The position numbers and the translations under genes were made by a program. A model generated the notes under the pieces. That model saw only the letters and a list, made by a program, of their open reading frames with translations, ran no database searches and had not been told where the DNA came from. Positions 7,576-17,052 of a stretch of 64,000 bases of DNA are shown here, one piece after another. Origin of the DNA: Rhizobium sp. Q54. Its GTDB lineage: Bacteria; Pseudomonadota; Alphaproteobacteria; UBA2966; CAIVPW01. The stretch covers positions 22,016-86,015 of the forward strand of contig CAMDPO010000007.1 of the NCBI GenBank assembly GCA_945904955.1, read 5' to 3'. Within the stretch, counting starts at the first letter, position 1. Each line of letters opens with the position of its first letter.

Positions 7576-8394
7576 ATGAAATCGTTCGCCTGGTTGCTGT
7601 GCGCGAGCCTCGCCGCTGTCTTGGTGGCGGCGCCGGCGCTTGCCCAGCAGGCGCGGCCGGGGCAGCAGCAGCCGGCACAAACCAACCAGCTCGCCCCCCT
7701 CGACGTGCTGATGCGCAACTTCGAGTCGATGGCGTTCGGGGACGCTGGCGAGCGCAGCAAATGGACGGCCGTGACGCGCTGGCGCGAGCCGGTGCGCGCC
7801 GTCCTGATCGGGGAAAAGTCGGATCAGTTTCGCAACGACGTGCGCGGCCTGTTCGCCGTGTTCGAGATGCTGACCGGCGTGCCGTTCTCCCTCGCCGACG
7901 GTGACGGCGGCGCCAACGTGCGCATCTATTTCTCCGAGCGCGATTGGTATCGCACCCAAGTGGCGCGCTCGTTCCCGCGGCCGGACCAGGTCGTGTGCTT
8001 CACCAACACCAGCGTCGACACCAACGGCGTCATCGGTGCGGCGAACACGGTCATCCCCGAGGACTTGAGCGCACGCGGCGTGCGGACCTGCCTGGCGCAT
8101 GAGCTCCTGCACGCCATCGGCTTCCAGGGCCATCCGATGCGCTCGTTCGACTCCGCCTTGCGCAACGGCATCGGCATCGACCGGCTGACGGTCAACGATC
8201 AGGTGCTGATCCGCACCCTCTACGACGAGCGCTTGCGCTTCGACATGGCGCCGGACGAGGCCCTGACCGCCGCCACCGCCATCGTCACGGCTTTGCAGGC
8301 GAAGGTGCTGGAGGCCAAGGATCCTCTTGATGTCCTCGCCCAGCGCGGCCGCCTTCCGCTGACGATACCGCCCTGGAACGGCGGGCCGGTCTAG
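7576..8394 (+). CDS. Exported DUF2927 metzincin-like zinc protease
   Basis: A signal peptide (WLLCASLAAVLVAAPALAQQ) precedes a DUF2927-type domain. The zinc motif is HELLHAIGFQGH, fitting HExxHxxGxxH metzincins. The start has GAGG close upstream. Family members are common in alphaproteobacteria with unknown substrates. It lies directly 3' of tRNA-Arg. Confidence 0.85.
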   Translation: MKSFAWLLCASLAAVLVAAPALAQQARPGQQQPAQTNQLAPLDVLMRNFESMAFGDAGERSKWTAVTRWREPVRAVLIGEKSDQFRNDVRGLFAVFEMLTGVPFSLADGDGGANVRIYFSERDWYRTQVARSFPRPDQVVCFTNTSVDTNGVIGAANTVIPEDLSARGVRTCLAHELLHAIGFQGHPMRSFDSALRNGIGIDRLTVNDQVLIRTLYDERLRFDMAPDEALTAATAIVTALQAKVLEAKDPLDVLAQRGRLPLTIPPWNGGPV

Positions 8395-8480
8395 TTCTTG
8401 CCAGGCGCGCGGCCGGCGGCCGCCACACCCTGACCCTGCGGCCGGTTCTCCCGGCCCCGGTTTTCTGGTACGCGGCATGG

Positions 8481-9035
8481 GTGGGCGCCCCGATCCTTGT
8501 CCTCTATGCGCATCCGCGCCCGGAACTATCGCGCGTCAACCAGGCGATGGCGGAGGCGGTACGCGACCTCCCCGAGGTCGTCGTGCGCGATCTCTACGGC
8601 CTCTATCCGGACTACGTCATCGACGTCGACGCCGAACAACAGGCGGTGCGGCAAGCGGACATCCTCGTTTGGCACCACCCCCTGCAGTGGTACAGCGGCC
8701 CGCCCATTCTGAAGGAGTGGATCGACGTCGTGCTGGCGCGCGGCTGGGCGTATGGCCACGGCGGCACTGCATTGCGGGGCAAGCTGGTGTTGTCGGCGGT
8801 CTCGACCGGCGGCAAGCCCGAGGCGTACCAGCGCGAGGGATTCCATGGCCACACCGTGCCGGACTTCCTGCGTCCCTATGAGCGCACCGCGACCCTGTGC
8901 GGCATGAAGTACCTCGAGCCGTTCGTCTTCTACGGCTCCTACGCGGCAACGGAGACCCAGGTGCACGAACACGCCGAGGCATACCGCGCCCACCTACAGT
9001 CCCTCGCCAAGCAGCGCGCGGCGGAGCACGGCTGA
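8481..9035 (+). CDS. KefF/KefG-type NAD(P)H quinone oxidoreductase
   Basis: A 184-residue flavodoxin-fold protein with the typical order: LVLYAHPRPELSRVNQAM (phosphate-binding loop), VWHHPLQWYSGPPILKEWID and LVLSAVSTGG. In enterobacteria such proteins bind KefB/KefC and activate potassium efflux in response to electrophiles. The coding frame begins at GTG 8481; ATG 8477 is out of frame. The stop overlaps the next gene's start (TGATG), so the pair is translationally coupled. Confidence 0.9.
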   Translation: MGAPILVLYAHPRPELSRVNQAMAEAVRDLPEVVVRDLYGLYPDYVIDVDAEQQAVRQADILVWHHPLQWYSGPPILKEWIDVVLARGWAYGHGGTALRGKLVLSAVSTGGKPEAYQREGFHGHTVPDFLRPYERTATLCGMKYLEPFVFYGSYAATETQVHEHAEAYRAHLQSLAKQRAAEHG

Positions 9036-10867
9036 TGGACGGCCACAACGTCCTTCTCAGCGCCTTCTTCTTCCTCGCTGCGGCGGTTGCGGTGGTGCCG
9101 TTCGCGCGGCGCGGCGGCCTTGGCTCGGTGCTGGGCTATCTGCTCGCGGGCGTGTTCATCGGACCGTACGCGTTGGGACTCGTCACCAACGCCGAGGACA
9201 TCCTGCATTTCTCCGAGTTCGGCGTCGTCATGATGCTGTTCCTCGTCGGCCTCGAGCTCGAGCCCGCCAAGCTGTGGCGGCTGCGCGTACCGATCCTGGG
9301 CATGGGTGGCGCTCAGGTCGTGGGAACCGCGCTCGTCTTGGCGCTCATCGCGATCCTGCTCGGCCAGACGTGGCAGACGGGCATCGCGATCGGCATGGCG
9401 TTGTCGCTGTCATCGACCGCCATTGCCCTCCAAATCCTCAACGAGCGCCACGTCCTCGGCACCACGGCCGGGCAGTCGGCGTTCTCGGTTCTGCTGTTCC
9501 AGGACATCGCCGTCATCCCCATCCTGGCGATCCTGCCGCTGCTGGCGACCGGCCTGCTCGACGGCAGCGCCGTGGCAGCGGCGAGCGACGACGGACCTGC
9601 GTGGCTGCGCGCCCTTACGGTCATCGGCGTGGTAGCGGGCATCGTGCTGGCGGGCAGGTACGCGCTGCGCCCGGTATTCCGCTTCATTGCCGGCAGCGGC
9701 ATCCGCGAGATTTTCACCGCCACGGCACTCCTGCTGGTGGTCGGCACGGCGTTGCTGATGCAGCTGATCGGGTTGTCACCGGCCCTGGGCACGTTCTTGG
9801 CCGGCGTCGTGCTCGCCAACTCCGAGTATCGCCTGGCGCTCGAGTCCGACATCGAGCCGTTCAAGGCGCTGCTGCTCGGGCTGTTCTTCATCTCGGTCGG
9901 CATGTCGATCAATTTCGGGGTGATCGGCGATCATCCCGTGCTGATCGGCGGCCTCGTGGTCGGCATGATCGCCGTGAAGCTGGGCGTGCTGTTGGTGCTG
10001 GCGCGCGCCTTCGGCTTGCCCGGCGAGCAGAACCTTCTGTTCTCGTTCGTGCTGGCCCAAGGCGGTGAGTTCGCCTTCGTGCTGTTCCAGTTCGCCGCAG
10101 CGGAAGGCGCGCTGACCAGCGAGGTCACGGAGATGCTGGTCGTCGTCGTGGCGCTGTCGATGGCAACGACGCCGCTCCTGATGATCCTGCTCGACCGGGT
10201 GTTGCGGCGCATGCGCTCACCGGCCAACCAACGCGAGCCCGACAAGATCGAGCTCGAGGGCCACCCGGTCATCGTCATCGGCTACGGCCGCTTCGGCCAG
10301 ATCGTCGGCCGATTCCTGTCGGCGAACGGCGTCGGCATGGTCATCCTCGACAACGATCCCGACCACGTCGAGGTGCTGCGCCAGTTCGGCGTGCGCGCGT
10401 TCTACGGCGACGCCACCCGCCTCGATCTTTTGGAGCGCGCCGGCGGCGAGACCGCCAAGCTGTTCGTGGTCGCCATCGACGACAAAGAGAAGACCGTGGC
10501 GACCGTGCAGGCCATCCGCGAGCGGTTCCCCCAGGCCAAGGTGTTCGCCCGGGCGCGCAACCGCGACCACGTCTACGACCTGTGGAGCGCCGGCGCCCAC
10601 TTCACGCACCGCGAAACCTTCGATGCCGCCCTGACGATGGGCCGCGAAGCCCTGGTGGCGCTGGGCGAGCATCCCTTTGCGGCGCGGCGGCGGGCGCGCA
10701 TGTTCTCCGAGCACGACGAGAAGATGCTGGCGGACGGCTACGCCGTGCGCGACAGCGACGAGTCGTTGGTCAAGCTGTCGCGGCAGGCGCGCGAGCAACT
10801 CGAGCGCCTCGTCGCCGTCGACAAGGGCGTGACGCCCGCCGAGAAGGATCACGGCTGGGGCGACTGA
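9035..10867 (+). CDS. KefB/KefC-type glutathione-regulated K+/H+ antiporter
   Basis: The real start is the ATG overlapping the upstream stop at 9035 (610 aa); the track's extra 46 residues are out of context. Residues 1-~390 are the Na+/H+ exchanger-type membrane domain with about 12 helices (LGYLLAGVFIGPYALGL, SLSSTAIALQIL). Then comes an RCK_N/TrkA-N Rossmann domain (HPVIVIGYGRFGQIVGRFL, FYGDATRLDLLERAG). It probably detoxifies electrophiles by cytoplasmic acidification together with the KefF-like partner. Confidence 0.93.
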   Translation: MDGHNVLLSAFFFLAAAVAVVPFARRGGLGSVLGYLLAGVFIGPYALGLVTNAEDILHFSEFGVVMMLFLVGLELEPAKLWRLRVPILGMGGAQVVGTALVLALIAILLGQTWQTGIAIGMALSLSSTAIALQILNERHVLGTTAGQSAFSVLLFQDIAVIPILAILPLLATGLLDGSAVAAASDDGPAWLRALTVIGVVAGIVLAGRYALRPVFRFIAGSGIREIFTATALLLVVGTALLMQLIGLSPALGTFLAGVVLANSEYRLALESDIEPFKALLLGLFFISVGMSINFGVIGDHPVLIGGLVVGMIAVKLGVLLVLARAFGLPGEQNLLFSFVLAQGGEFAFVLFQFAAAEGALTSEVTEMLVVVVALSMATTPLLMILLDRVLRRMRSPANQREPDKIELEGHPVIVIGYGRFGQIVGRFLSANGVGMVILDNDPDHVEVLRQFGVRAFYGDATRLDLLERAGGETAKLFVVAIDDKEKTVATVQAIRERFPQAKVFARARNRDHVYDLWSAGAHFTHRETFDAALTMGREALVALGEHPFAARRRARMFSEHDEKMLADGYAVRDSDESLVKLSRQAREQLERLVAVDKGVTPAEKDHGWGD

Positions 10868-10885
10868 CGCCGCCCGAGCCAGGTC

Positions 10886-11413
10886 TTAGTGCAAGCGGTC
10901 GGGAACGATCTCGACCGGCGCGCCCTCGGTGTGCACGGCGAAGTCGAGGTCCCACTCGGCCTTGGTGACGATCTGGCCGAGGATGTGGGTGAACGAGTGC
11001 AGCAGTTCGTCGGTCAAGGCGATGGTGATCTCCTTGCCGGTGAGCGGCGAGATGTGCAGCACCTTCATGCCCTGGGCGTTCGTCGACAGGCGCAGGCGCG
11101 CGGCAACGATGGGCTGCTCGCCGAGCGGCCGGTCGGTGATCTTGGGCGCCTCGTATTCCTTGGAGAAGTCGGTCTTGGAGAGCGCCGACTCACGCCGGAA
11201 CGCGGCGACCGACTTGCGCGCAGCGGGGCTCGAGTGGCGCACCACGTCGGGGTGCGTCTCGATCGACTGCTGCAGCTGACGCCACAGCAGCTTCACGTAC
11301 CGCCGCGTGAACCAGATCAAGTACTCGGCGTGGTCCGTCGTGCTGACGCGAAACAGCACGCGGTCTTCCTCCGCGCTGTACTCGAAGCGGAACTGATAGA
11401 GACTCGCGACCAT
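10886..11413 (-). CDS. Conserved hypothetical protein
   Basis: A 175-residue soluble protein without signal peptide or membrane helix and without a domain I recognise. The N-terminus (LYQFRFEYSAEEDRVLFRVST) and KITDRPLGEQPIVAARLRL suggest a beta-rich fold, with a helical middle rich in basic residues. Its clean coding frame, opposite the Kef gene, supports a real gene. Confidence 0.7.
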   Translation of the reverse strand: MVASLYQFRFEYSAEEDRVLFRVSTTDHAEYLIWFTRRYVKLLWRQLQQSIETHPDVVRHSSPAARKSVAAFRRESALSKTDFSKEYEAPKITDRPLGEQPIVAARLRLSTNAQGMKVLHISPLTGKEITIALTDELLHSFTHILGQIVTKAEWDLDFAVHTEGAPVEIVPDRLH

Positions 11414-11501
11414 GTGCCCCCGGCCTCCCCCGAGGCCGGGGCAACGCTACCGCGACCGTGAATTTCGTCAAGACCCTCAGGCCCTTAACCATCATGGGCG
11501 G

Positions 11502-11521
11502 GCGGAATCCTTGGATTCCGC
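11502..11521. other. Hairpin between the hypothetical and TPR genes
   Basis: GCGGAATCC-TT-GGATTCCGC is a perfect 9-bp inverted repeat with a 2-nt centre and no T-tract. It lies just downstream of the TPR gene. Confidence 0.5.
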
Positions 11522-11533
11522 GCACCTCCGCGG

Positions 11534-12322
11534 CTAGGGGCGGATCAGGCCGTATTCGATAAACTTTTCGCGATAGACCGCCTCGTCGGGGTCCAGCTCG
11601 AACGCCAGGGCGAAGTCGTCGCGCGCCTCGGCCTCGATACCGAGCGCTTCCCATGCGAGGCCGCGATTGAATACCGCGACGACCCCGTCTGCCGGGGTGA
11701 GCGCCATGTCCATGGCGGTGGTGAAGTCCTCGATCGCTTCTTCGTAGAACTTGAGGCGCAGATACGCCTGGGCGCGGTTCGCGAAGTACGGTCCGTTGTT
11801 GGGGCTGAGGCGGATCGCCGTGGTGTGGTCGGCGAGGGCCTGATCGTGCAAGCCGTTCAGGCTGCGCAGCGCGCCGCGATTGTTGAACGCCTCGGCAAAG
11901 GTCGGATCGAGGGTGACGGCGCGCGTGTAGTCCTCCAGCGCGAGATCGGGACGCTCCATGCGCAGGTGGGCGAGGGCGCGGTTGTTGTGCACGCGCGCGG
12001 CGAATTGCGGCGGCAGTCCGATGGCGAGCGCCTGGGCATAGTCCTCGATGGCGCCTGTGTAGTCCGCCTGCCGCCGGCGCGCGTCGCCGCGGTACGACAG
12101 CACTCCCGCCTGGTCCCCGCGGGCGAGCGTGCCGGCATCGAGAGCGCGCGTCGCGTAGAACTGCGCCAGCTGCCAGTTGCCGGCGCGCAGGGAGTCGAAC
12201 GCGCGCAAGGCGTCTTGCATCGCCGTCTCGGGCGCGAGCTGTGCCGAGGCGGGCGCGGCGGGCGCGGCGACGCCCAAGGCAAGACACGCGACAAGGAGAA
12301 GAAGGAGCCTGCGCATGCGCAC
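11534..12322 (-). CDS. Exported tetratricopeptide-repeat protein
   Basis: A signal peptide (LLLLLVACLALGVAAPAAPASA) is followed by about five TPR units, visible as repeats such as HNNRALAHLRMERPDLALEDY, FNNRGALRSLNGLHDQALADH and FANRAQAYLRLKFYEEAIEDF. It is probably a periplasmic protein-binding scaffold. It lies 6 bases downstream of the ABC transporter operon on the same strand and may be cotranscribed. Confidence 0.85.
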   Translation of the reverse strand: MRMRRLLLLLVACLALGVAAPAAPASAQLAPETAMQDALRAFDSLRAGNWQLAQFYATRALDAGTLARGDQAGVLSYRGDARRRQADYTGAIEDYAQALAIGLPPQFAARVHNNRALAHLRMERPDLALEDYTRAVTLDPTFAEAFNNRGALRSLNGLHDQALADHTTAIRLSPNNGPYFANRAQAYLRLKFYEEAIEDFTTAMDMALTPADGVVAVFNRGLAWEALGIEAEARDDFALAFELDPDEAVYREKFIEYGLIRP

Positions 12323-12328
12323 AGCTTA

Positions 12329-13312
12329 TCACGCCGGCGCGGGCCCCTTCGGCTTGCGGCGTGCGCGCAACCAGAGCAGCGGCGTCGCCAACAGGCCATG
12401 GGGCGCTAGCGCGACGGAGAGCATGAACAAGAGCCCGAGCGCGAGAATCCACCACTCGCCGAGTGCCTCGGACAGGTAGGACTCGGCGACACGCAACAGG
12501 ATTGCGGCGAGGAACGCCGCGAGCAAGACCGAGCGGCCGCCGAGGGCGACCCAGATCAGCACCTCGGCCGACAGCGCAAAGCCGATCAGGCTGGGCGAGG
12601 CGAACGCGTCGGTGGCGACGAACAACGCACCGGCAAGTCCAGCCACCGCACCGCCGATGACGAATGCGGCGATGCGCAGCACGACTACCGAGTAGCCGAG
12701 GTAGGTCAGGCGTTGCGGATTGGTGCGCAGCGCCGTCAGCAAGACGCCGAAGCGCGAAGCGAGCAGCATCGCCAAGCCGGCGTACAACACCGCCGCGATG
12801 GCGAGCAGGACATAGTAGGTGGGGCGCGGGTCCCACGGATTGTCGCCGACGGGAAGCGGCGGCACGCCGGACAGCCCGTTGTCGGCGCCGAGGGTGTACC
12901 AGCCGCGCACGAGCTGCTCGAGGATGACGGCGAGCGCCAGGGTGACGATCGCAAGGTAGGCGCCGCTGATGCCTCCACCCCAGAACAGGAACACGCCGAC
13001 GAGCAACGCGAACAGCGTTGCCGCGAGCACGGCGAGGCCGAGTGCCGCCCACGCATCGGCGAGCACCGGAATGTCGACGACGCCCAGGGTGAGCAACGCC
13101 ATCGCATAGCCGCCGACGCCGAAGAACATCGCCTGGCCAAAGCAAAGGATGCCGGCGCGGCCCCACACCAGGGCGAGGGAGGCGGCGAACAGGCCGAACA
13201 GCAGGTAGCGGGCCATCTGGCCGGTCCAGTAGTCGCCGAGCACGCTGGGCACCGCGGCCAGAGCGGCGAACACAAGGAGAGCCAGCCACGGCGGCGCGTC
13301 CCAGCGGCTCAT
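12329..13312 (-). CDS. Branched-chain/urea-type ABC transporter permease (LivM/UrtC-like)
   Basis: The start is ATG 13312, overlapping the stop of the upstream permease (ATGA); the track's 228 extra residues are the wrong reading. The 327-residue protein has about 8-9 helices and the family loop LVATDAFASPSLIGFALSAEVLIWVALGG. It forms the transmembrane pore with the next gene. Confidence 0.88.
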   Translation of the reverse strand: MSRWDAPPWLALLVFAALAAVPSVLGDYWTGQMARYLLFGLFAASLALVWGRAGILCFGQAMFFGVGGYAMALLTLGVVDIPVLADAWAALGLAVLAATLFALLVGVFLFWGGGISGAYLAIVTLALAVILEQLVRGWYTLGADNGLSGVPPLPVGDNPWDPRPTYYVLLAIAAVLYAGLAMLLASRFGVLLTALRTNPQRLTYLGYSVVVLRIAAFVIGGAVAGLAGALFVATDAFASPSLIGFALSAEVLIWVALGGRSVLLAAFLAAILLRVAESYLSEALGEWWILALGLLFMLSVALAPHGLLATPLLWLRARRKPKGPAPA

Positions 13313-14169
13313 GGAGCCCGCACTAGGCCGGTCGGGCGCACGCGGATGGCGAGCACGGCGACGACGAAGACGACGATCTGCGCCGCGAGCGGCGACAGCC
13401 AATGCCCGAGCAGGCTGTCGGCACCGCCGACGATGCCGGTGCCGACGAGCACGCCCGCGAACGACGCGCTGCCGCCGACCAGGATCGACAGGAACGCCGG
13501 CACCAGGAAACCGAGGCCCATGTAGGGATCGACGCTGATGAGCGGCGCGATGAGGGCGCCGGCGAGTCCCGCAAGGGCTGCGCCGAGAACGAACGTGCGC
13601 CGCCACACCCGGCGTACGTCGATGCCGAGCGCGGCCGCCATGTCGGGACGCGCCATCGCCGCACGCGCCGTCAGGCCGAAGCGCGTGCGCGCAAAGAGCA
13701 GCAGCGTCGCGATCAGAACGGTCGCGGCGAGCGCCATGAGGTACAGGCGATAGGCGGGATAGCTGATGGCGCCGAGCACGACGTCGGCGTCGGTCGGCGC
13801 ATCGAGGTTGCGCGACTGGGGTCCGAAGGCGAGGACCACGCCTTGGCGCAGGGCGATCGCAAGGCCCCACGTGGCGAGGATGGTATCGAGCGGTCGCGCC
13901 GCGAGACGCTCGATCAGGACGGCCGAGATCAACCAGCCGACCGCACCGACGGCCAGCGCGGCAAGTGCTGCGGCGAGCCAGAACGGCACGCCCCACCCGA
14001 CGGCAAGCGCGACGGCGTAGGCGCCGAGCATGAACAACTCGCCGTGCGCCAAGTTGATGACGCCGAGCAAGCCGAAGATGACGACGAGTCCGAGCGAGAC
14101 GAGCGCGAGCACCAACACGAACGACAGCGCGTCGAGCAGCAGGGGCGCCCAGGCGATCATTGCGTCCAT
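13309..14169 (-). CDS. Branched-chain/urea-type ABC transporter permease (LivH/UrtB-like)
   Basis: A 286-residue LivH-family permease with the hallmark GVINLAHGELFMLGAY near residue 38 and the EAA-like loop AAALGIDVRRVWRRTF. It is coupled to the LivM-like gene by a 4-base overlap and lies downstream of the two ATPase genes. Confidence 0.9.
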   Translation of the reverse strand: MDAMIAWAPLLLDALSFVLVLALVSLGLVVIFGLLGVINLAHGELFMLGAYAVALAVGWGVPFWLAAALAALAVGAVGWLISAVLIERLAARPLDTILATWGLAIALRQGVVLAFGPQSRNLDAPTDADVVLGAISYPAYRLYLMALAATVLIATLLLFARTRFGLTARAAMARPDMAAALGIDVRRVWRRTFVLGAALAGLAGALIAPLISVDPYMGLGFLVPAFLSILVGGSASFAGVLVGTGIVGGADSLLGHWLSPLAAQIVVFVVAVLAIRVRPTGLVRAP

Positions 14170-14175
14170 GGGCGC

Positions 14176-14868
14176 CTACAGACCGAGATGGCGGTGGATC
14201 ACCGGCGACTCCGGCGAGAGGTCCCGCGCCGCGGCACCGCCGGCAATACGGCCATCGACGAGGAATGCGGCGATGGTGGCGATGCGGCGGACCAGCGCAA
14301 GATTCTGCTCGACCAGGAACACCGTGAGGTGCCGGTCGGCGACGATGCGCAGGAGCAGCGAGCCCATCTCCTCGACCAGCGACGGCTGCAGGCCTTCCGA
14401 TGGCTCATCGAGAATGAGCAGGCGGGGTTCCGAGACGAGCGCACGGGCAATGGCGAGCGCCTGCTGCTCGCCGCCGGACAAGGTACCGGCCGTGCGGCGG
14501 CGCAACTCCGCGAGCGTCGGGAACCAGCGATAGACGTGGGCCGGCACGCGGCCGCCGCGCGCCGCAACGCCGAGCTCGAGGTTCTCCTCGACCGTGAATC
14601 GCTCGAAGATGCCGCGCCCCTGCGGCACGTACGCGACGCCGGCGGCGGCGATGCGATGCGGCGGGCGCCCGCCGATCTCGAGCTCATCGAGGCGGATCGA
14701 TCCGGCGCTGGGGGCGAGCAACCCCATGAGGGCGCGGCACAGCGTCGTCTTGCCCATGCCGTTGCGCCCCATGAGTGCGGTGACCGTGCCGCGCGGCACG
14801 ATCATGGAGACGCCCTGCAGCACCGTGCCGTGGCCATAGCCGACGTGGAGATCGCTGATCGTCAGCAT
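14176..14868 (-). CDS. ABC transporter ATPase (LivF/UrtE-like)
   Basis: A 230-residue ATPase with Walker A GRNGMGKTT, signature LSGGEQQ, Walker B LLILDEPSEG and switch His replaced by Gln in VEQNL, which is normal for LivF proteins. The stretch VAYVPQGRGIFERFTVEENL resembles UrtE. It lies between the LivG-like ATPase and the permeases. Confidence 0.9.
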   Translation of the reverse strand: MLTISDLHVGYGHGTVLQGVSMIVPRGTVTALMGRNGMGKTTLCRALMGLLAPSAGSIRLDELEIGGRPPHRIAAAGVAYVPQGRGIFERFTVEENLELGVAARGGRVPAHVYRWFPTLAELRRRTAGTLSGGEQQALAIARALVSEPRLLILDEPSEGLQPSLVEEMGSLLLRIVADRHLTVFLVEQNLALVRRIATIAAFLVDGRIAGGAAARDLSPESPVIHRHLGL

Positions 14869-14872
14869 CGCG

Positions 14873-15574
14873 CTAGGCCGCGTTGCCGAAGTACAGCGCC
14901 CGCACTTCCGCGTCGGCGCGCACGTCGACGAACGAGCCGGTGCGCAGGATCTTGCCCTTGGCCATGACGGTAACGGCGCAATCCAGGCGCTCGAGGAAGC
15001 CGATGTCGTGCTCGATGACCAGGACGGTAACGTCCCCCGTTGCGGCGATGTCGCGGATGAGATCGACGGTCGCGGCCGTTTCCGGCGACGTCATGCCGGC
15101 GGTCGGCTCGTCGAGCAGCAAGAGCTTCGGATCGGCGGCCAGCACCATACCGATCTCGACCCATTGGCGCTCGCCGTGGGAGAGCACGCCGGCCGGCACG
15201 TCGCGCCGCTCAGACAAGTGCAGGCGCGTCAACAACGCGTCGATCGGCAACGCGGCGCGCGGGCCCTGCGCGACGCGCAGGTTGTCGGCGACGCTGAGCT
15301 CGTCGAACACCGAGGTAACCTGAAACTTGCGGCCGACACCGAGGCGCGCGATGCGGTGCGCGGGCAGTCCGGCAATGTCGCGCTCATTGATGCGGATGCG
15401 TCCGCTGGTCGGACGCAACGCGCCAGTGATGAGATTGAACAACGTCGATTTGCCGCACCCGTTCGGCCCGATCAGCGCACGCAGCTCGCCGCGCTCGAGG
15501 CAAAGGTCGATGCCGTCGACAGCGTGCACGCCGCCGAAATGACGATGCAGACTATCCAGCTCTAGGAGGGCCAT
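14873..15574 (-). CDS. ABC transporter ATPase (LivG/UrtD-like)
   Basis: The first gene of the minus-strand operon, 233 residues. Walker A GPNGCGKST, signature LSHGERQ (UrtD-type, H for G), Walker B LLLLDEPTAGM and H-loop EHD are present. The motif GVGRKFQVTSVFDELSV is characteristic of UrtD-like ATPases. It is read divergently from the binding protein across a 166-bp region with a large hairpin. Confidence 0.9.
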   Translation of the reverse strand: MALLELDSLHRHFGGVHAVDGIDLCLERGELRALIGPNGCGKSTLFNLITGALRPTSGRIRINERDIAGLPAHRIARLGVGRKFQVTSVFDELSVADNLRVAQGPRAALPIDALLTRLHLSERRDVPAGVLSHGERQWVEIGMVLAADPKLLLLDEPTAGMTSPETAATVDLIRDIAATGDVTVLVIEHDIGFLERLDCAVTVMAKGKILRTGSFVDVRADAEVRALYFGNAA

Positions 15575-15627
15575 GGCCTGGACCCGAGGGTTCGGTAGGC
15601 TATATTCCGCGCCGTCGCGGGCGCGCC

Positions 15628-15674
15628 GCGCGCTTTCCGCTGAAGTGTGTAGCGGTTCAGCGCAGAAAGCGCGC
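15628..15674. promoter_or_regulatory. Large inverted repeat in the divergent urt-like promoter region
   Basis: GCGCGCTTTC + CGCTGAA (15628-15644) pair with TTCAGCG + GAAAGCGCGC (15656-15674), a 17-bp stem with a 2-nt bulge and 11-nt loop. It lies between the divergent ATPase and binding-protein genes, so it could be an operator or a leader structure for either. Confidence 0.5.
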
Positions 15675-15740
15675 CCTGTACCAACGAAGCATGGGGCGAG
15701 AGCTTAGCTCCGGTCCTTCTCGAAAAGACGAGGAAAAACA

Positions 15741-16943
15741 GTGATATCAACCTCCGCTCGGAAGTTGGCTGGCCGTAGAACCTTTTTGGCCGGTGCTGGC
15801 GCCGCGACGTTCGCGGGCGCCTTCGGTTTTCCCGCCATCGCCCAGGCGCGGCCCATTCCGGTCGGGGCTGTGCTGCCCTTCTCCGGCGGCCTCGAGCTGT
15901 TCGGCGAGCAGGCGCGCATCGGCCTCGATCTGGCGCGCGCTGAGATCAACGCGCGCGGCGGCATCCTGGGCCGGCCGGTCGAGATGCTCTATCGCGACAG
16001 CCGCACCGATCCGAAGACGGCGGCCGAGCGCGCGCGCGAGCTGATCCAGCGCGACGACGCGATCGCCATCGCCGGCGAAATCCTGTCGTCGTCGCGTGAG
16101 GCGATGGCGCCGATCATGGACGGCCTCAAGACGCCGCTGCTGTACGCCACCAACTATGAGGGCGCCAACGACCAGGGCGGCGGCTGTGGCCGCTACCTGT
16201 TCTTCTTCAACACGGTGCCGAACCAGGATACCGCGCCGCTCATCCCGTGGCTCAACGCTCAGGGCAAGGGCAACCGCTACTACATGTTCGGCCAGAACTA
16301 CGTGTGGCCGCGCAATATGTTCAAGGCGGCCAAGCCGATGATTACCCAGGTCGGCGGCTCGGTCGTCGCCGAGGAGTATACCGCCGGCGACGAGAAGGAT
16401 TTCGTTCCGGTGATCCGCAAGATCGCCGATTCGGGCGCGCAGATCCTGTTGTTCGCGCTGCCGGGCGCGCCGGGCATCACCTTCATCAAGCAGGCAGAAG
16501 AGTTCGGCTTGCTACGCCGCGTCACCATCGCGTTCTTGGGATTCAGCGAGACGTACCTGGGCGCGTTCGGCGAAGGCAAAGGCGAGAACATGGTGGCGGG
16601 TGTGCCGTTCGTCGCCAGCGATCCGGACGCCGGCGTGCGCGACTTCGTTGCGCGCGTGCGCGCCATGCACGGCGCCAGCACCGGCGTCTCGCACTATGTG
16701 TTCGCCCACTACAACGCGCTGATGGCGCTCAAGGGCGGCATCGAGCGTTCCGGCGAGGTCAGCCGCGAAGGCGCGGTCAACGGCATGACGGGCCTGACTC
16801 TCGCCACCGCGACCGGCAACATGACGATCACGCCCGACCATCACCTGGCGATGCAGATGTACATCGCCCGCACCGAGGCCGGTCAGCTGCGCGTGGTCGA
16901 CAAGCTCGGCGTCATCGCGCCCCAATCGGGCTGCCGCGTCTAG
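15741..16943 (+). CDS. Urea/short-chain-amide-type ABC substrate-binding protein
   Basis: A Tat-type signal (GRRTFLAGAGAATFAGAFGFPAIAQA) precedes a type I periplasmic binding protein of the AmiC/UrtA branch (PVGAVLPFSGGLELFGEQ, LLYATNYEG, RYYMFGQNYVWPR, GGSVVAEEYTAGDEKDFVPVI). The GTG start has GAGG 8 bases upstream. The ligand may be urea, an amide or another small polar nitrogen compound; this cannot be fixed by eye. Divergent from its presumed permease/ATPase operon. Confidence 0.88.
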   Translation: MISTSARKLAGRRTFLAGAGAATFAGAFGFPAIAQARPIPVGAVLPFSGGLELFGEQARIGLDLARAEINARGGILGRPVEMLYRDSRTDPKTAAERARELIQRDDAIAIAGEILSSSREAMAPIMDGLKTPLLYATNYEGANDQGGGCGRYLFFFNTVPNQDTAPLIPWLNAQGKGNRYYMFGQNYVWPRNMFKAAKPMITQVGGSVVAEEYTAGDEKDFVPVIRKIADSGAQILLFALPGAPGITFIKQAEEFGLLRRVTIAFLGFSETYLGAFGEGKGENMVAGVPFVASDPDAGVRDFVARVRAMHGASTGVSHYVFAHYNALMALKGGIERSGEVSREGAVNGMTGLTLATATGNMTITPDHHLAMQMYIARTEAGQLRVVDKLGVIAPQSGCRV

Positions 16944-16973
16944 CTCGGATTCCCCTGGATTTCCGCGGCGTTA

Positions 16974-16993
16974 GGGGCGGCATCGGCCGCCCC
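16974..16993 (+). terminator. Hairpin downstream of the binding-protein gene
   Basis: GGGGCGGC-ATCG-GCCGCCCC, a perfect 8-bp GC stem 31 bases past the stop, followed by only two T residues. A weak or factor-assisted terminator. Confidence 0.45.
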
Positions 16994-17052
16994 TTGCGTC
17001 CGTGCGCCGATGCCTGTTTGATCGCCCGGCTGGGGTAGGAGCAACAGGTATC

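Noticed and set aside
15575-15740. Guanidine-I (ykkC) riboswitch before the urt-like genes
   Set aside because: Only a short GAGGGTTCGG resemblance; other conserved aptamer parts are absent on both strands.
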